Source: Sympetrum striolatum (lineage: Eukaryota; Arthropoda; Insecta; Odonata; Libellulidae). Taken from it: DNA of 64,000 nucleotides. Location: NCBI GenBank assembly GCA_947579665.1, contig OX388347.1:21816562-21880561 (forward strand), read 5' to 3'. Below, piece by piece: positions 25,025 to 38,055 of this stretch. The number at the start of each line of letters is the position of its first letter. Within the stretch, counting starts at the first letter, position 1. A program made the translations under genes and the position numbers. The notes beneath the pieces are model-generated. The model searched no databases. It saw only the letters and a list, made by a program, of their open reading frames with translations, and was not told the origin of the DNA.

Positions 25025-25890
25025 TCTGATGTGGCCAGCACATGACTTTCTCCATACATAAGATGTAAATATTTATCTACGACAGTAATTTCGAACTCTA
25101 TATTCCATTTAAACTTGGAAGGTGAGTGATTAATTTATATATTATTATCTTTTACGTCACAAACATTATAAATAATGTTTTTCGGGACATGTTCGATGAA
25201 AAACGATGAATTTGGACTTTCGCCCATAGAGCCCAGAGCGCCCGCAAAGTACATAATCAGCAACTTCCAGTTTATCAGTATTTCATGAATAACTCCTAAA
25301 AATCAATGATACAAAAATATGTTTCATACAAAAGTTATAGTAAATTACATTTTCTAAAACATTTATAAATAATAGTATATACCTAAATATCATTTTTATG
25401 GAGATATTTTGAAAACCGGAAATGAGCTTTGAAGAATGAAGCTCAACTTCCGGTCAATCGATTCACTCTTAAAACTAATCAACTCTAACGACTGTAATAA
25501 AAGTACTATATATGAAATTTGGTGTTGATCCGACAAATAGTTTTCATGTTAGAGCGCCCACAAACTACATAATCATCTTCTTCCGGTTGATCAGTATTTC
25601 ACGAATAACTCCTAATCAACCGTTGATACAAAAATATGTTAAATACAAAAGTTATAGTAAATTACATTATATAAAACTTTTATAAGTAATACAATATACG
25701 TATATATCATATTTATGGAGATATTTTGAAAACCGGAAATGAGCTTTGATGAATGAAGCTCGACTTCTGGTCAACCGATTTACTCCAAAAACTAATCAAC
25801 TCTGACAGCACACACCACAGTACTATATATGAAGTTTGGTATTGATACAACTAATAGTTTTCACGTTAGAGCGCCCACTATCACACACAC

Positions 25891-25934
<44 letters not shown>

Positions 25935-26068
25935 ACAGACATCATTCCGAAAATGGTCAAAACGTGTTCTAGGGACCCCAAAACATGTATTTCCGTTGAA
26001 ATATCGAAGTCGAATTTTTTCATGAAAACAATACTTTCTCTATACTTCGTATATGGAGAAAGTAAAAA
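25025..26068 (+). repeat. 'ACTTTCTCC' interspersed repeat, unit 2 of the dimer
   Basis: Same architecture as unit 1: the TCTGATGTGGCCAGCACATG start, two inner subunits, a CA run (25881-25938), then the hairpin-like end at 26033-26063 and As. Differences from unit 1 are scattered substitutions and small indels. The dimer therefore formed long ago, or by insertion of two related copies at the same A-run. Confidence 0.8.
25881..25938. repeat. CA/TG microsatellite
   Basis: A CA run with CATACATAC interruptions, homologous in position to 24816-24893 but shorter. Confidence 0.95.
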
Positions 26069-26640
26069 TAATACCGAGTGAACTAGATGGTAGTAATGAC
26101 AACTTCCAGATCACTCCGGCCAGCAACCCTGTCAAACCGAAACAGCGTATTCTCCGCGACAGTCTGGAAATATTAGAGCCTTGAATTTCCTTATAAAAAG
26201 AATCTGGGAGCAAATGGGCTTACATGTGGCAATGGTGGATATCCAATCCATCATTTGAACGTCTTCATTTGCAAGAACTCAATCGACGGGCGCGGATGAT
26301 AGGAAATGCCGCGGCAAGTGCTTCTCGGACATAAAAAGAAGGCGCGAGAGGCATCTGCCGAGAGCATTTAAATGGAGATAAGTGGCGGAGGCGTTTTTTA
26401 TGCGAGCGGCGAATTGAGGAACCTGATTTTGAAAGGCCGTTGGCGGCAGATGTGGAAGGGCAAAGTGCATCCGGTCCATGCAATTTCCTCCCAATGGAAC
26501 GCAGACGCTGTACAAAGACGTCCTGACCCGCAACTCATTACTAAGGTTAGGGAAGACCGCTTATAAGACTGTCGAGGCATTGCTCTCTAGTACACAAAGG
26601 GTTCGAGAAATTCTTCTGCAGAATTGTAGCTGCACATCAC
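26069..26640. other. CpG-richer non-coding block
   Basis: More G+C and CpG between about 26100 and 26600. Several overlapping open frames of 60 to 84 codons occur on both strands, none recognised. This is a pattern of low stop density, not coding. Confidence 0.4.
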
Positions 26641-27999
26641 TTTTTTATGCCTTACCGTATTTCCCTGATATTACTTTACTGCCTTTCTTTGTTAACCGCA
26701 CATGCAAGAATAGCTATAATTTAAACTAGGTGAGGTCCCTCCACAGGATTCAGGTTTTTGCATTTTATGATTTGCAGAGATTATCATATCTGCCGTAAAG
26801 CTATCAACTACGACTTAAAAAGTGGCTTTTACTTATTAAATGGAGGTGATTATAAGGTGACATACACAGGTATAACGGGGAAACATCTGAGTGCTTCTTG
26901 TCTTCCTAACCGGAAGGTGGGTTATTCGAACAGGAGGAATGTCACCATTAAATATTTCACACTGAACCAATTCATAAAAATGAATTGCAACACGTTCTGA
27001 AATCTCACAAAAAATAACTCATTAAGTAGGCTCAAACTTAGTTAATCAGAGCTGCAAGTTCAAATGGCTATTACTCACTGAAGAATATTAATTTTCTGGC
27101 GTTATCTTCGACTGCTTTTTCTCTCTTTACCTACGCGATGTATGTACTTAATTCTGAAGCCCTTCCTCTTGCTTTCACTTTCTCTTCCTACGGCATCTTA
27201 TTTCCTTGAAATCTTATAAAATCACGTATTTTATGTGTAATATAAGGAATATAGTGAATCAAGTATGTGTAATATTTACTATAGTAATCAAGCAGTTTAA
27301 ATTACTCAGTGATATTCCCCGAACTAATGATAGTATTGATCAAGTGAACAGAATCATTTTCATTTCAGCTTAATTGAAGCGCCTGAAAGCGAAGGAATCG
27401 ATTCATTTAATACAATAATAAGGAAATTGAGTCAATTAAAATAAAATTACGCAAAATATTTTTGCCAAAGTAGAGTCTGAGTATATTAAAAAGATGATGT
27501 CATTCAACGATAATATTTCGTTCAAAGGCGAATTTTAAAATTAAGTACATATCTTCATACCTATATATAGATATTGATGATAAAATACATGCAGATATTG
27601 CTGAAATAAAGGTTATTTATATATATTTCCATATGCCGCTCAAACATCCATTTTTGATGGACCATTACAGTGAGCAATTACACTGAAAAATTACAAGGAT
27701 TACTTAAAGTGTCACAAAACGTATTAAGAAGTTTTTAAAGAAATATATCAGATACCGTAGAGGTGATTAAATGCGTTTTGCACTAATTATCTATCCTCAA
27801 TATTGAAATGATAAACTCGATAGCATCACTATGCCATAATGGGCCTTGGTTGAAATCTTTCACCAATTTGACCATTAAAGCTTCCTAAATTGATAAAGAC
27901 CTATAAAATACGACGCAGAGCTGTCCTATTCAACGCCGCATATTTTGGCGAATCTTTTTGGTAAACGTTTGATTTATAATTCTTTCATATAAGAGTCTG
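26641..27999. other. AT-rich non-coding DNA, no gene seen
   Basis: No supported feature. A short imperfect repetition of TATGTGTAATAT-like words is found at about 27230-27290. An 80-codon open frame (26758-27000) is unrecognised. Confidence 0.5.
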
Positions 28000-28470
28000 G
28001 CCCCCGCAGCCACAGTGACAGCGTTGCTGTGGTAGAATCCCCATGCACAGGGCGCCATTAGCTAAACATGTTCCCTTCCAGACTCCATTTAAAGGATTAT
28101 TAAGGAGGCTCTCCCTCCTCATCATCGTCTCTGCTATGAATTTTGGCACCCTCGTGCGCTTGGCGGACTCTGCCTTTTATAGCCCTCGAAAAAGGGAGAG
28201 CGGCGAAAGCAAGCCAACGGCGGATTTTTCCAACGCTTCGGCTAAATCGAATGGCATTGCGAAGGCATTTGACGGGATATCGACTGAAGTGCGGTTTGAC
28301 GCGCCGAGTTGCAAATTTAAGCTAATTCAATGGCATTTGCAAGGAGGCGACTGAAAGTCAATGAAAACCCGAAAAATTTCCGCGATCTCGCGAAACGGGG
28401 TAATGTTTGGATAGAATTGATCGCAGAGGAATGCGAAATGCAAATTCGTCAGTTGCAGTTGCTGAATCAT
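28000..28470. other. CpG-richer non-coding block
   Basis: Composition is shifted to G+C with many CG dinucleotides (for example 28195-28310 and 28375-28400). Two overlapping plus-strand frames (103 and 60 codons) have no family likeness. Confidence 0.4.
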
Positions 28471-29479
28471 CAAATCTACGTTGTATTCTAGGGAATGATG
28501 AATGAAAATTTAAAGGAAAGGCTGTAGAGGGCGAATGAAGGCTCTTTTTCGTTCGTCCACAGTTCGGTAAAATGATCGAATAGATTGGCTGGAGTATTAT
28601 TTCAATACTTGCCTCAAAAAATGATTCTATTTTTAATTAGTACGAAGTAAAATGTAGTTTTTGCAGTGGATGTAATACTCATGGTTGGTTGAATGAAATT
28701 TAGGGTAAAATTGACTGAGCATGAGCTGTCACTTCATGAGAAAACTTCATACCCTGGAGATAGTATTGAATAAGAACACGATTTCCGCAGAGTTTAATCT
28801 TGTTTGTGGTAATATTTAACAAATAGAATATGTTTATGGAATATAATTAACAAATTTATCCCGGTTTTGTGGACGGGTTAGCTTTTTGAAGGATTTAAAG
28901 GCGAAATGTGAATTCGCGATATAGTTATTTTCTAAGTGCTAATTCACACTGGAAGCAAAGGAAATAACAACGTAAGATAGTCATGAATGCTCTATTTAGA
29001 AGAAACTTAAAACTAATTTTAATTTAAGGTTTCATTTAGCGCACCGTATTAAGTAAGTTGGGCAGCTATATGGTACCATGGGGGAAGAGAAAGATCGATA
29101 TTAATATCAGTGACTTAGAAACGCGTAAAAATTATCTTAGGTTCATTCAATTTCAGCATTTGAAATATCATTTATAATGTATTCTCTTTAGTATTAGTCT
29201 TAATTATGGTACAGGTCAATTATCATTGCTTGCAGATTTGTCTCTCAGAGAAGAGTGGTATTTCCACAGGAAGTAGAAGATTAAAACTTTTGGTGGTACT
29301 TATTACACAGGTTATATCTGTTTTTATTTTGAAATTCTTTCCACCACGGGTTTCCTCAATATCTCGAGTTAACCTATGATTTTGATATTTAGCATTGGAT
29401 AGTCTTCAAAATGAAAAAAACTCTAAAGACAAAACCTTTGTGAATGAGATAGCCTAAAAATGGGGACACTGACTAATTC
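28471..29479. other. AT-rich non-coding DNA, no gene seen
   Basis: Nothing recognisable on either strand. Confidence 0.5.
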
Positions 29480-30090
29480 GCCCAACGAAATCGACTTCTT
29501 TTATACACGCCCCCTTTAAAAAGATCATTCTTTTCATACCGAACGTTATGATAACTTTCGGGGTTAGGCAGTCTTGAAGCTTTTCGATATTTTCGTTAGC
29601 GTTTACCACCACGTTAGTTTTCTAATTTTATTTGGCTTCAAGTTATTTCGTTTGGTGAAACGGGTCGTTTTCTATCACTGTTTTTTCTTGCCTTTCTCGA
29701 GTTCTCAACGACTCCCGCTGAGAATTCCCTTTCTCAGTGCCTCTCTTCGAGGAGAGAAAAATAATTAATCCCTTTTATAGGAATTTTGGGTTAGTCCCGA
29801 AAACTTTTCAGAAGACGGTGACAGCGTTCGTTTGTTTTCATTGGTGGATCCCCTAACAGTTTCTCTTCTATGAATTAAATTAAGAGATGAGGAGAGCCTT
29901 CCGCTTTATTATCCTTTCGGGCGCCACTTCATCAGTAAAGAGCCCCCTCTGGAGACATTCGGATCAAAACAAAGTTTTTTCTTCGTCTTTTTCCTCGGGC
30001 CATGATTAAGGCCATCAGGTTGCATCGGGGGGAAAAAAGGGGTTCATTTTCTCGGGGAAATTTGCGCCAACATTAAGGGCGAGGAGGTCA
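29480..30090. other. CpG-richer non-coding block
   Basis: Moderately higher G+C, with TTTTCG/CGAAAA-type words repeated. No reading frame is worth calling. Confidence 0.35.
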
Positions 30091-30267
30091 GAATAAATTA
30101 AGTATAAATGCAAAAAGTTCTGATGAATCAGGCAACGTTATGCTTTCGCTTGTCCAACACAAGTGCTGACAAATTCCAATACTTAACTCAAGAGGCAAAC
30201 TGCAAAAATTCTAATGTTAAGTAATGGACTTGATTGGAACAGTTGTTCGTATTTCACCTAAAAAAGT

Positions 30268-30560
30268 TGGTTAGTTAGTTAGTTTGACCCTTTATTGGCT
30301 AGGTTAGGCCCAGGTGGGCCTCTCTTCCACCTAACCTCGTATGTCGAATTAAAAACTCAACTTATTAAAACATACAAAAAAAAGAGTAGGGTGTGGGAAA
30401 AAATCTATGCAACTGAAGGTTGACTGAGAAAAAACCCACGTTGCGGGAAAACACCCACAAAGAAGGGGGGTGAAGAAAAACCCGCGAAAACACAGTAATA
30501 GAAATAAATAAAATAATATACAAACATAGATATATGAAAAGTGAAAAAGATTAGATATGA
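30268..30560 (-). mobile_element. LINE 3' tail with (TAAC)n end, minus strand
   Basis: Reading the minus strand, a pyrimidine-rich part contains CCTTCTTTGTGGGTGTTTT, which resembles CTTTCTTTGTGGATGTTTTT at about 52720. The block GGTTAGGTGGAAGAGAGGCC follows, then AATAAAGGGT, then four-base TAAC/ACTA repeats (30268-30283). Order and spacing match the element at 52521-52760. It is a 5'-truncated retrotransposon end. The left part of the body beyond about 30560 is not delimited. Confidence 0.5.
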
Positions 30561-30967
30561 ACAATTATTTTAGAAAGTAAATTAAAAAAAAGGTATAGAA
30601 GACCTAATTGATTTAGTTATAATAAAAGTTAAAAGCTATAATAAACTAAATAATCTAATATTCTATAAGTACAATATAGTATAATAAAAATTTTATAAAA
30701 TTTCTTCAGCCGGAGGCATTTGTCAATAGATGTTTTCATGGACTGTCTTGAAGTCCTTGTCATTATATAGGTAATTCCTGTTAAATGGAGGTGCCTGTAA
30801 AAAAGAAAAGGAAAGAAGATACGGTAGATGAGAAGTATAGAGAAGAAAAAAGTCGTAATTTTCATAATTGAATTCTTACGCATAAAGGTTTACAAATTCA
30901 TTTTTTAATATTCATGTTACTTTACTTCCAAACTAACATGGTAAGTATACAAATAATAATAGATTTA
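30561..30967. other. AT-rich non-coding DNA, no gene seen
   Basis: Very A+T-rich. An open frame on the minus strand (30629-30883) is hydrophobic by composition only. Confidence 0.5.
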
Positions 30968-31203
30968 ATATTTTAATTTATACAAAACCACAAAATAAAT
31001 ACACACACTACCATGGTTTCGATGCGTATCATCATCTTTAAGCAAACAATCCAATCTAGACCAAGACAAGGTACATATACCTTGTCTACTATATACATAA
31101 AATATATATACCTCGTCTTTTTCGAGATTGTTTGCCTAATGATGATTCTATGCATCGAAACCATGATCGTGTGTATTTTGTGGTATTGAATAAATTAAAA
31201 TAT
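30968..31203. mobile_element. palindromic element, possible Penelope-like terminal repeat pair
   Basis: Arms of about 85 bp (30968-31053 and about 31120-31203) are imperfect inverted repeats bounded by ATATTTTAATTTA and its complement. In each outward reading the arm contains GATGATGA-like sequence, about ten bases, then ATCGAAACCATG, and then a GTGTGTATTTTGTGG stretch. On the plus strand this is CTAATGATGATTCTATGCAT followed by CGAAAC (31132-31161). That order resembles the hammerhead core found in terminal repeats of Penelope-like elements. The centre is a local palindrome around 31065-31125. The class assignment is inference. Confidence 0.45.
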
Positions 31204-34200
31204 CGGTGGCATAAATCATAATTGATCTTAAATAGATTAGAGGTAAAATCTTAAATTGGCCGCACTGCTTTATTTACCTTCACCGAATTCTATTCCGATG
31301 AATGATTTATAGATAGATCAGCTGAAAATATTGCTCTGTAAAGAATTATTTCGATAAAACGATAAGTGTCACGAAGATGCAATTCGACATAGGATGAGAA
31401 TCTTTAAAAACGGAATTTATTTGTAGGAAAAACATACTCTGTAAATTCAGAGATAATAAGTTTTCAGAATACATATTATAGTATATTATAAGTCCACTTT
31501 GTCACCTCTGAACAGATACTTCGAGAAAAAATTAAGGAAATAGATACTGGTGGAATTAAAATTTGACCGTTTTCTTTAAATACGACATTATTGGAATATG
31601 GAAATCATATTACGGCCATCATTTTCTACAACCCGAGAGACGGCTCGCTGGACGTAGAGGAGGATATTTCCATTAATGTTAATTTATTTATTCTTCGTTT
31701 GATAATCAAACTGAAATTTATAACTAGCAATATTTTAATTCCTTGTTAAGCGTTATTTTACTTCTAAATTCCCTTCCCCTTCCCTTCGAGAAGTTACCTT
31801 TTAGATCGTGAAACGAAAACGTGGAACGAATCCCGCTTGCATAGCCATCAGACTATCAGTCGTGAATCACTGTTCTACTCGATGTCACCTTTGGTTGCTA
31901 TCGTCAAAGAAAGGCATCTGCATAAACCTCGCGTTGTGACGTCTACTTTCCTCATTGCATACATTTCCATGACTGTCTCTGACAAACAAGCAAACCACTC
32001 ACCGTTTAGCGACAAACAAATGCAAGGCGCTGTCCGAGGCTGTGTTGGGGTGGTCGGATTGTAAGTCGGACGATGGTTGAATGGGCCGTAAAAACCCTCG
32101 GACAATAAAAGAGGCCAGAGTCAGAGATGTGCCATCGAAAAATCCTAACCTAACTATGGATGCCTCGTACCTATGTATTTGCCAACGCCCAATCGACCTT
32201 ACAAAATCGATTCTAAACGACACATAAACCTTTGTGTCCCCTTTCTCTCTCTGCATACTTCCCTTCACCTAATGCCCTGACCTATTTACGACCCCAGCCG
32301 ATTTTACAGTCTCCCGGAGAAATGTTAGTGTTAGGTTCGATACGTGTTTTCTCTTTGCGTTAGATCTTCGTCTAATAGGCGTTCCAAAGATAATTCTTAA
32401 GTAACCAAACCCGGAGACTGTTTGAGCTTGCTGTTGATACATACTGGAGCATTTTTGGGGTATTTGAGATGCCGATTGGTGAGATAATGAATAATTACGC
32501 TCAAAATTGCACATAATCTAAAAAGTGATGATTTTCATTTGTAATAAAATTAATGGAATTTTAACGTTCCATTTGCTTTGGTGATATTGTATGCCTAAAA
32601 TTTACTGTCGATTAAGCTATTTTTGCTAAATTGGAAATTGAATTAGTAATGCTTCGCACTCAGTAGTGTAGCCTAATTAGCTTTTTTCATGAATTCAAAT
32701 TGAAAAAGATATTGAGAATTATAGGCTATTTTAATGCTCGCTTAATGAACTAATAATAAAACATGCCTTATCTCTCAAAACGAAGCATAAATGTTATGAA
32801 ATATTCGGATAATATGTTTCTCTAGGATTTTAGAAGCTTTCTCACGGTGAACCCCTTTTTCACAGCATACAGGTTGGGAGGCACTGTTTTACATGATACT
32901 AGCTTTCTTTGGTACTATTACTATCCGTTTTCAGCTTGTGTATGCTTATTTATAACTAATTGAGCTGCCTGTTGCTTCTGAGGATGAGAATAAGAGTGAA
33001 AAATTCCCAACTAGTTGCTATTGACTGGTCTTTCACTGGGGTTTCAATTCAGCAACAGGCATTATTATTAGACTATCGATAAAGCTCCGAAGCTAGCATT
33101 CTGTCGATGATAGTTGATGAGATTAGTAGAGATAATGCTTGAATGAATTAAAATATGGTATGATGTAAGAGTTAGACATCTGAATATATTGCCAAGGTAC
33201 TCATAATGTAAAAATATCAGTCAATATGATTATAGCCAAAACAAAAATATAACTAATATTTTATATAGTGTATGATATGTAACAATCCCTTATGAAAGGG
33301 TTAGTTTTTGATATATTAATTTATTGGCTAACCTTTGGGAATAATGGCAGATTTCTTTAAATTTATCAACTACCCGTGTATTGGAGAAATCAGTTCCTTA
33401 CCAACTCTAGACTACACTAATGCCCTTAAAAAGTTATAGAGCTACAAATTGCGGTTTAAGCTACCTAACACATACCTATCTACCACGAGAATTTTACATT
33501 TCTCCTGCTCGGCGTTATAGTTGGAAAAAACAGGTATAACAGTCTTTACGGTATTCATACCGATTATTAGTTGATATCTCAACCATTTTTATCATCCAAA
33601 GGCCAGTGGAAGGAAAGGAGGCCAAGTAGACAAGATGAGGAGTGGGGTAGTTTGAGCTTTCCTCGCAAGCCAGTATGCTATAAGAGGAACAAGTCCATGT
33701 AAGTGAAGCATAATTACTCTTAAGAAGGAAGTTTTTCGTATTATTCCATAATTATAAAATAAGTGTCATTAATTCGTATCTCTTATCCCTCAGTAGCTCC
33801 CATACAATAGTAGCCAAGAGCAACACTGTGAAAAAATTAAATTATGAATACATTTTTCTCTATCGTGTACCAAAGATCAAATGAAAAATATTCCACGCAT
33901 CAGGGTATAGAACCATTATCATTCATTTGAAGAGGAATTAGGCACACGTCTAGACAAATTTTGCTTTAGTTTATCTTCTTTTGATTGAAATTCTTCATTA
34001 TTAAGTTGATTATTATTTATATGATGTTTTGAAAGTTTTTGCGCATCCTCTTGCTACTTGTAATTTCTTTTTTATTTAAGTCTCAAATGTGAAATGAGAT
34101 TCTGAGAGATTTATCGTCCTCGTAATGGGATTGAATTAGAAATTATCATCGGTTAGTTGATAGTCTATTATAAATTGCTTCGATCTATTCTTTTTGTCAA

Positions 34201-34639
34201 TGAAGTTTTATGAAATAACGGAATCTTACATTTTGGGATTTTTATGGTGATACTGCCTCTTTTAAAAATTTAAGGATAGAAATTATTCATTCATTGCAAT
34301 ATTAAACAGCCGGTATTGATAAAGGAACTATGGGAAACCGTAAGATAAAAATAAAAATTGAAACACGTCATTTTAATTTTTCCTCTAATACTTTGACAGT
34401 CACAGTACCAAACCCGTTTTGAAATCCACCGAGGAAACTGAAAGCTATCATTTTATATAATGATAAATGAAGCTTGGCAACTTCAACTACCTTTTTAATT
34501 AGTAAAAATTTGAATGTATTAATGTGGCAAACTATGAGAATCTTTATGAATATTTTGTGAATACCCTTTAAAATTTTGAAGTACCTTTCCAAAAAACCAG
34601 ACTAAAATTTACGGATCTTAAGTCGGGATTTTTAGATAT
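31204..34639. other. non-coding DNA, no gene seen
   Basis: AT-rich apart from a more balanced patch at about 31780-32480. That patch has overlapping open frames of 75 to 89 codons on both strands, none recognisable. No repeat with clear ends was found. Confidence 0.5.
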
Positions 34640-35110
34640 CAGCCCACCATGTGACGGTGCGATTGAATTTATGATATTAAATTTTTCTTTTGAAAACCAT
34701 TATACCTCGATGGCTGTAATGGACCACACCATGGCTCCAATGAGAGGGGTGGCAATCGCTGGTAATTACCCGCTGTTACTCAAAATGTCCGATGCACGTG
34801 GTTGCTGCGTAAGAGACAAAAGGGGCAAGGATTCAGCGTTGCTAGGCAGAAAATACACTCCGTTGGGGCTCATCGATTGCCCGTTTTTTCGCCTTACCCT
34901 CAAAGGACCCCTGCGGACCGCCCAAGGGCTATTTTCGACCTCTTCCACATCAACTTCCATCGCCGCTTGCTTTTTTCGCCGCCAGTGCTTTGATTTTCCC
35001 TTCCCTCTTTACCTGATCGCCACTGCTTCCCTCGGTTTCTGCAGAGGCATTTCGCAGAGAGATCGGCGGTCAGCCGTAGAGAGACGCATAGGAAAATTCC
35101 TCTCATAATC
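34640..35110. other. CpG-richer non-coding block with a 145-codon open frame
   Basis: The plus-strand frame 34671-35108 overlaps open frames on the minus strand (34766-34960, 34900-35127) and another plus frame. The predicted peptide has no recognisable domain, signal peptide or membrane segment. I read it as a composition effect, though this is the longest open frame of the window. Confidence 0.4.
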
Positions 35111-35743
35111 GGTAAATATCTGCACAAACCCCTTTGAGGTCACTCTATCAACTTTTCTAAAGATACTTTAATATCATAAGGCAATGGATCTTTGAGATCT
35201 TGTTCTTCGCAAATTGTAACGTGAATGTTTGGGCGTTTCTTTCTTTATGAAAGATTTCCATGCTACTTTAAATAGAGAGGAAAGTTTTACACTGTGATGG
35301 CCTTAAATCATATGATGAAGTAGGCGTCATTTAAAATTAATTGAATAATTTATATTAAATATATAGAAGTAAGAGAAATTAATTGTCGATCACAAAGACA
35401 CTTAGTTAATCATTTGCAACAAAAATAGCTCACATATATAGGAAATAAATTCCTAAGGATTCAAACTCTTACATAAAATCAAAACTACGTATTAATACGT
35501 TACAGTAATTAAGCATGTACTTTATTATAGCAATGGCTTCTATTGTTAACACTGAGACATTTAAGATAGAATAATTGTGGCAGTATATCGGTAGATTTAG
35601 TAAAATTATATGCACTCTCCGTCTGAATTGACTGTATCAGATTCGGGTACCAGTAGGAAACAAATGAAAGTTATCTTACTTTAAATTCAGAAATCTTAAT
35701 TAGATTTCAAAATTTATCCTATGATCACGTTAAAAAGAAAAAA
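35111..35743. other. AT-rich non-coding DNA, no gene seen
   Basis: Nothing recognisable. It ends in an A-run where the next repeat starts. Confidence 0.5.
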
Positions 35744-36423
35744 TCTGATGTGGCCAACACATGACTTTCTCCATATTTATTGAAAACAGAAGCCTATGCC
35801 GGTAATATATAAATAATTCCAAAACAATGAGTGTTACAGGGTAATGTTTCATACAAAAGTTGTAGTAAAATACATTATCTATAACTTTGGTACATAATTG
35901 TGTATACGTACATTGTATTCTGACAGAGATATGTATGAAAAACTTCCATTTCTGGATAAACAACAACTTCCGGTTAACCATTATTGAAGAATAACTCCTA
36001 AAAAATCAGTGTTACGAAGAAATGTTTCATACAAAAGTTGTATTAAAGTATGTTATCTATAACTTTTGTACGAAATTGTATACACCTTAATTGCATTCTG
36101 ACAGAGATATTAAAGAAACAAAATTTTCTTCCGGTTAAACCGGAACTTCCGGTAAAGCGATATTCATCAAAAACTAATTAACTTTTGGCATTGTTAGGAA
36201 AATACAAATTATGAATTTTGGAAATGATCGGATAATTACTTTTTAAGATAGAGCGCACACAAACTTTTTTACCAAAGACAGACACACATACAGACTTGTT
36301 CGGAAAAATAGCGAGAACAGGCTCTATGTGCCCCAAAACATCTATTTCCGTCGAAATCTGGAGGTCGAATTTTTTTGCGAATACAATACTTTCTCTATAC
36401 TGCGTATAGGCAGAAACTAAAAA
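35744..36423 (+). repeat. 'ACTTTCTCC' interspersed repeat, divergent copy
   Basis: It starts TCTGATGTGGCCAACACATG and ends with CTTTCTCTATACTGCGTATA followed by GGCAGAAACT and As. Two shortened inner subunits each contain ATACAAAAGTTGTA and TCCGGTTAA motifs. The place of the CA microsatellite holds only ACACACATACAGAC. It is clearly more diverged than the dimer at 23960-26068, so it is an older or different subfamily. Confidence 0.7.
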
Positions 36424-36599
36424 TGAGACGGAATGTTGCTTAGCTTTTTAAAATAGGTCTCAAAATTGTCAAGGGTTAAAAATTAAGAAATATTCGTCTC
36501 TGCGAAAGTCTTTGGTTTACTTATTATATTTGTAGTAATTATGAAATTCCCGTCATGTTATTAGAATGCTGTAGTTAGCCAAACGTTGGCCGTAAGCAT
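36424..36599. other. short AT-rich spacer
   Basis: No recognisable feature. Confidence 0.4.
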
Positions 36600-37080
36600 A
36601 AAGCAAGATGTACATTTTCAGCAGCAAACCGTAGCCATGGACGAACTCATTTCGAATTCGGAGTTCTTCTCCCTCGAACCCTCGGGCCTCCTCTCATTGG
36701 GCCTCTAAAACTCGACCTTGCGACTAAGGCCTCATTTTTCGTTCCATGTCCTGATTCCTCTTTCGCGTATCAAGGTTCCGTGTTTGCATTCCTTATTTAC
36801 TTTCATATTTGGCGAATTATGCCCTTCCCTACGTCTCTACGCGTGCATATAAATCGTCCGCTCTTCTAATTGGATAGCAGACTGATGGGGGAGCTGGCGC
36901 GAAACCTAAAAGATGCGCGGGGTATAAGTGAAAGCATGGGCAAGGGCTGAGTGAAAGGAGGGAGAAGGGGCCTGAGTGAAAGGAGGGAAGGAAGGGCGAA
37001 ACGAATTCGGACGGATAACGTGGAGGCTGAGATTTACTCTCAGTCCGAGGGTTGCCCAAAAGGTGCGGTCATGTCACGAA
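36600..37080. other. CpG-richer non-coding block
   Basis: More G+C, with a purine-rich direct repeat (CTGAGTGAAAGGAGGGA, twice at about 36949-36988). Short frames are unrecognised. Confidence 0.4.
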
Positions 37081-37473
37081 TCCTGCATTTTTTAATTCCA
37101 GCTACTGGAAGAACTTTACGGAATACGATACACAGCTATTTTATTTAGAATACAATTAAGATTTCGCATGCTTCAGAGAAATTTGTTGCATACTCATTTG
37201 TGTAAATATTTGTGAAATGAATTGAATACTATTTTGTAGGAATGTAGATTGATGGATATTTACAAAAAGCATAGAGGAAAATGTGTAAATATGGACACCC
37301 TCTTTTCTTTTTTACTTAATGGTACTTTATTTTAGAAAAATTCTATATATTGACCTTCTTTGACAAATATTACAAGTTTACTAAATGATATGAAGCATGA
37401 TATGATGATTAATTCATTTTTTCAGTCGAAAACGAAGATTCGCGAAAAGCTTGCAAAATCTAACCAAAAAAAA
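37081..37473. other. AT-rich non-coding DNA, no gene seen
   Basis: Nothing recognisable. It ends in an A-run directly before the next interspersed repeat. Confidence 0.5.
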
Positions 37474-38055
37474 TCTGATGTGGCTAGCACATGACTTTCT
37501 CCATATATAAGATTTCAATATTTATCTACGACAGTATTTTCGGACTCTATATTCAATCTAAACTTTGAAGATAAGTGATTAATTTATATCATATTATCTT
37601 TTACGTCACAAAAATTATAAATAATGTTTTTACGGGACATGTTTGACCAAAAATTATGAAATTGGCCTTTCGCCCACAGCGCTCTTAGCGCCCACAAAGT
37701 ACATAATCAGCAACTTCCGGTTTATCAGTATTTCATAAATAACTCCTAAAAATCAGTTATGCAAAAATATGGTCATACAAAAGTTATAGAAAATTACATT
37801 TTCTAAAACTTTTATAAATAATAGTATATACCTAAATACCAAATTAATGGAGTAATTTTGCAAGAACGGAAACGAGCTTCGAAAAGTAAAGCTCGACTTC
37901 CGGTAGACCGATTTACTCCAAAAAGTAATCAACTCTAAGGACACCAACCAAAGTACTATATATGAAATTTAGTGTTGATACAACAATTTTTTTTATGCTA
38001 GAGCGCCCACAAAGTACATAATCAGCAATTTCCGGTTTATCAGTATTTCATAAAT
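37474..38055 (+). repeat. 'ACTTTCTCC' interspersed repeat, 3'-truncated
   Basis: It begins TCTGATGTGGCTAGCACATG and contains the whole first inner subunit and the start of the second (AGAGCGCCCACAAAGTACAT at about 38001-38020). It stops at about 38055, within CAGTATTTCATAAATAA. The rest of subunit two, the CA region and the hairpin end are missing. The break coincides with the left arm of the palindrome at 38050-38148. Confidence 0.75.

Noticed and set aside
24763..26081. Open frames with His-Thr or Cys-Val repeats
   Set aside because: These are translations of CA/TG microsatellites inside interspersed repeats.
34671..35108. 145-codon open frame, longest in the window
   Set aside because: Overlaps open frames on the other strand, matches no family I know, and has no splice or promoter context that I can defend.
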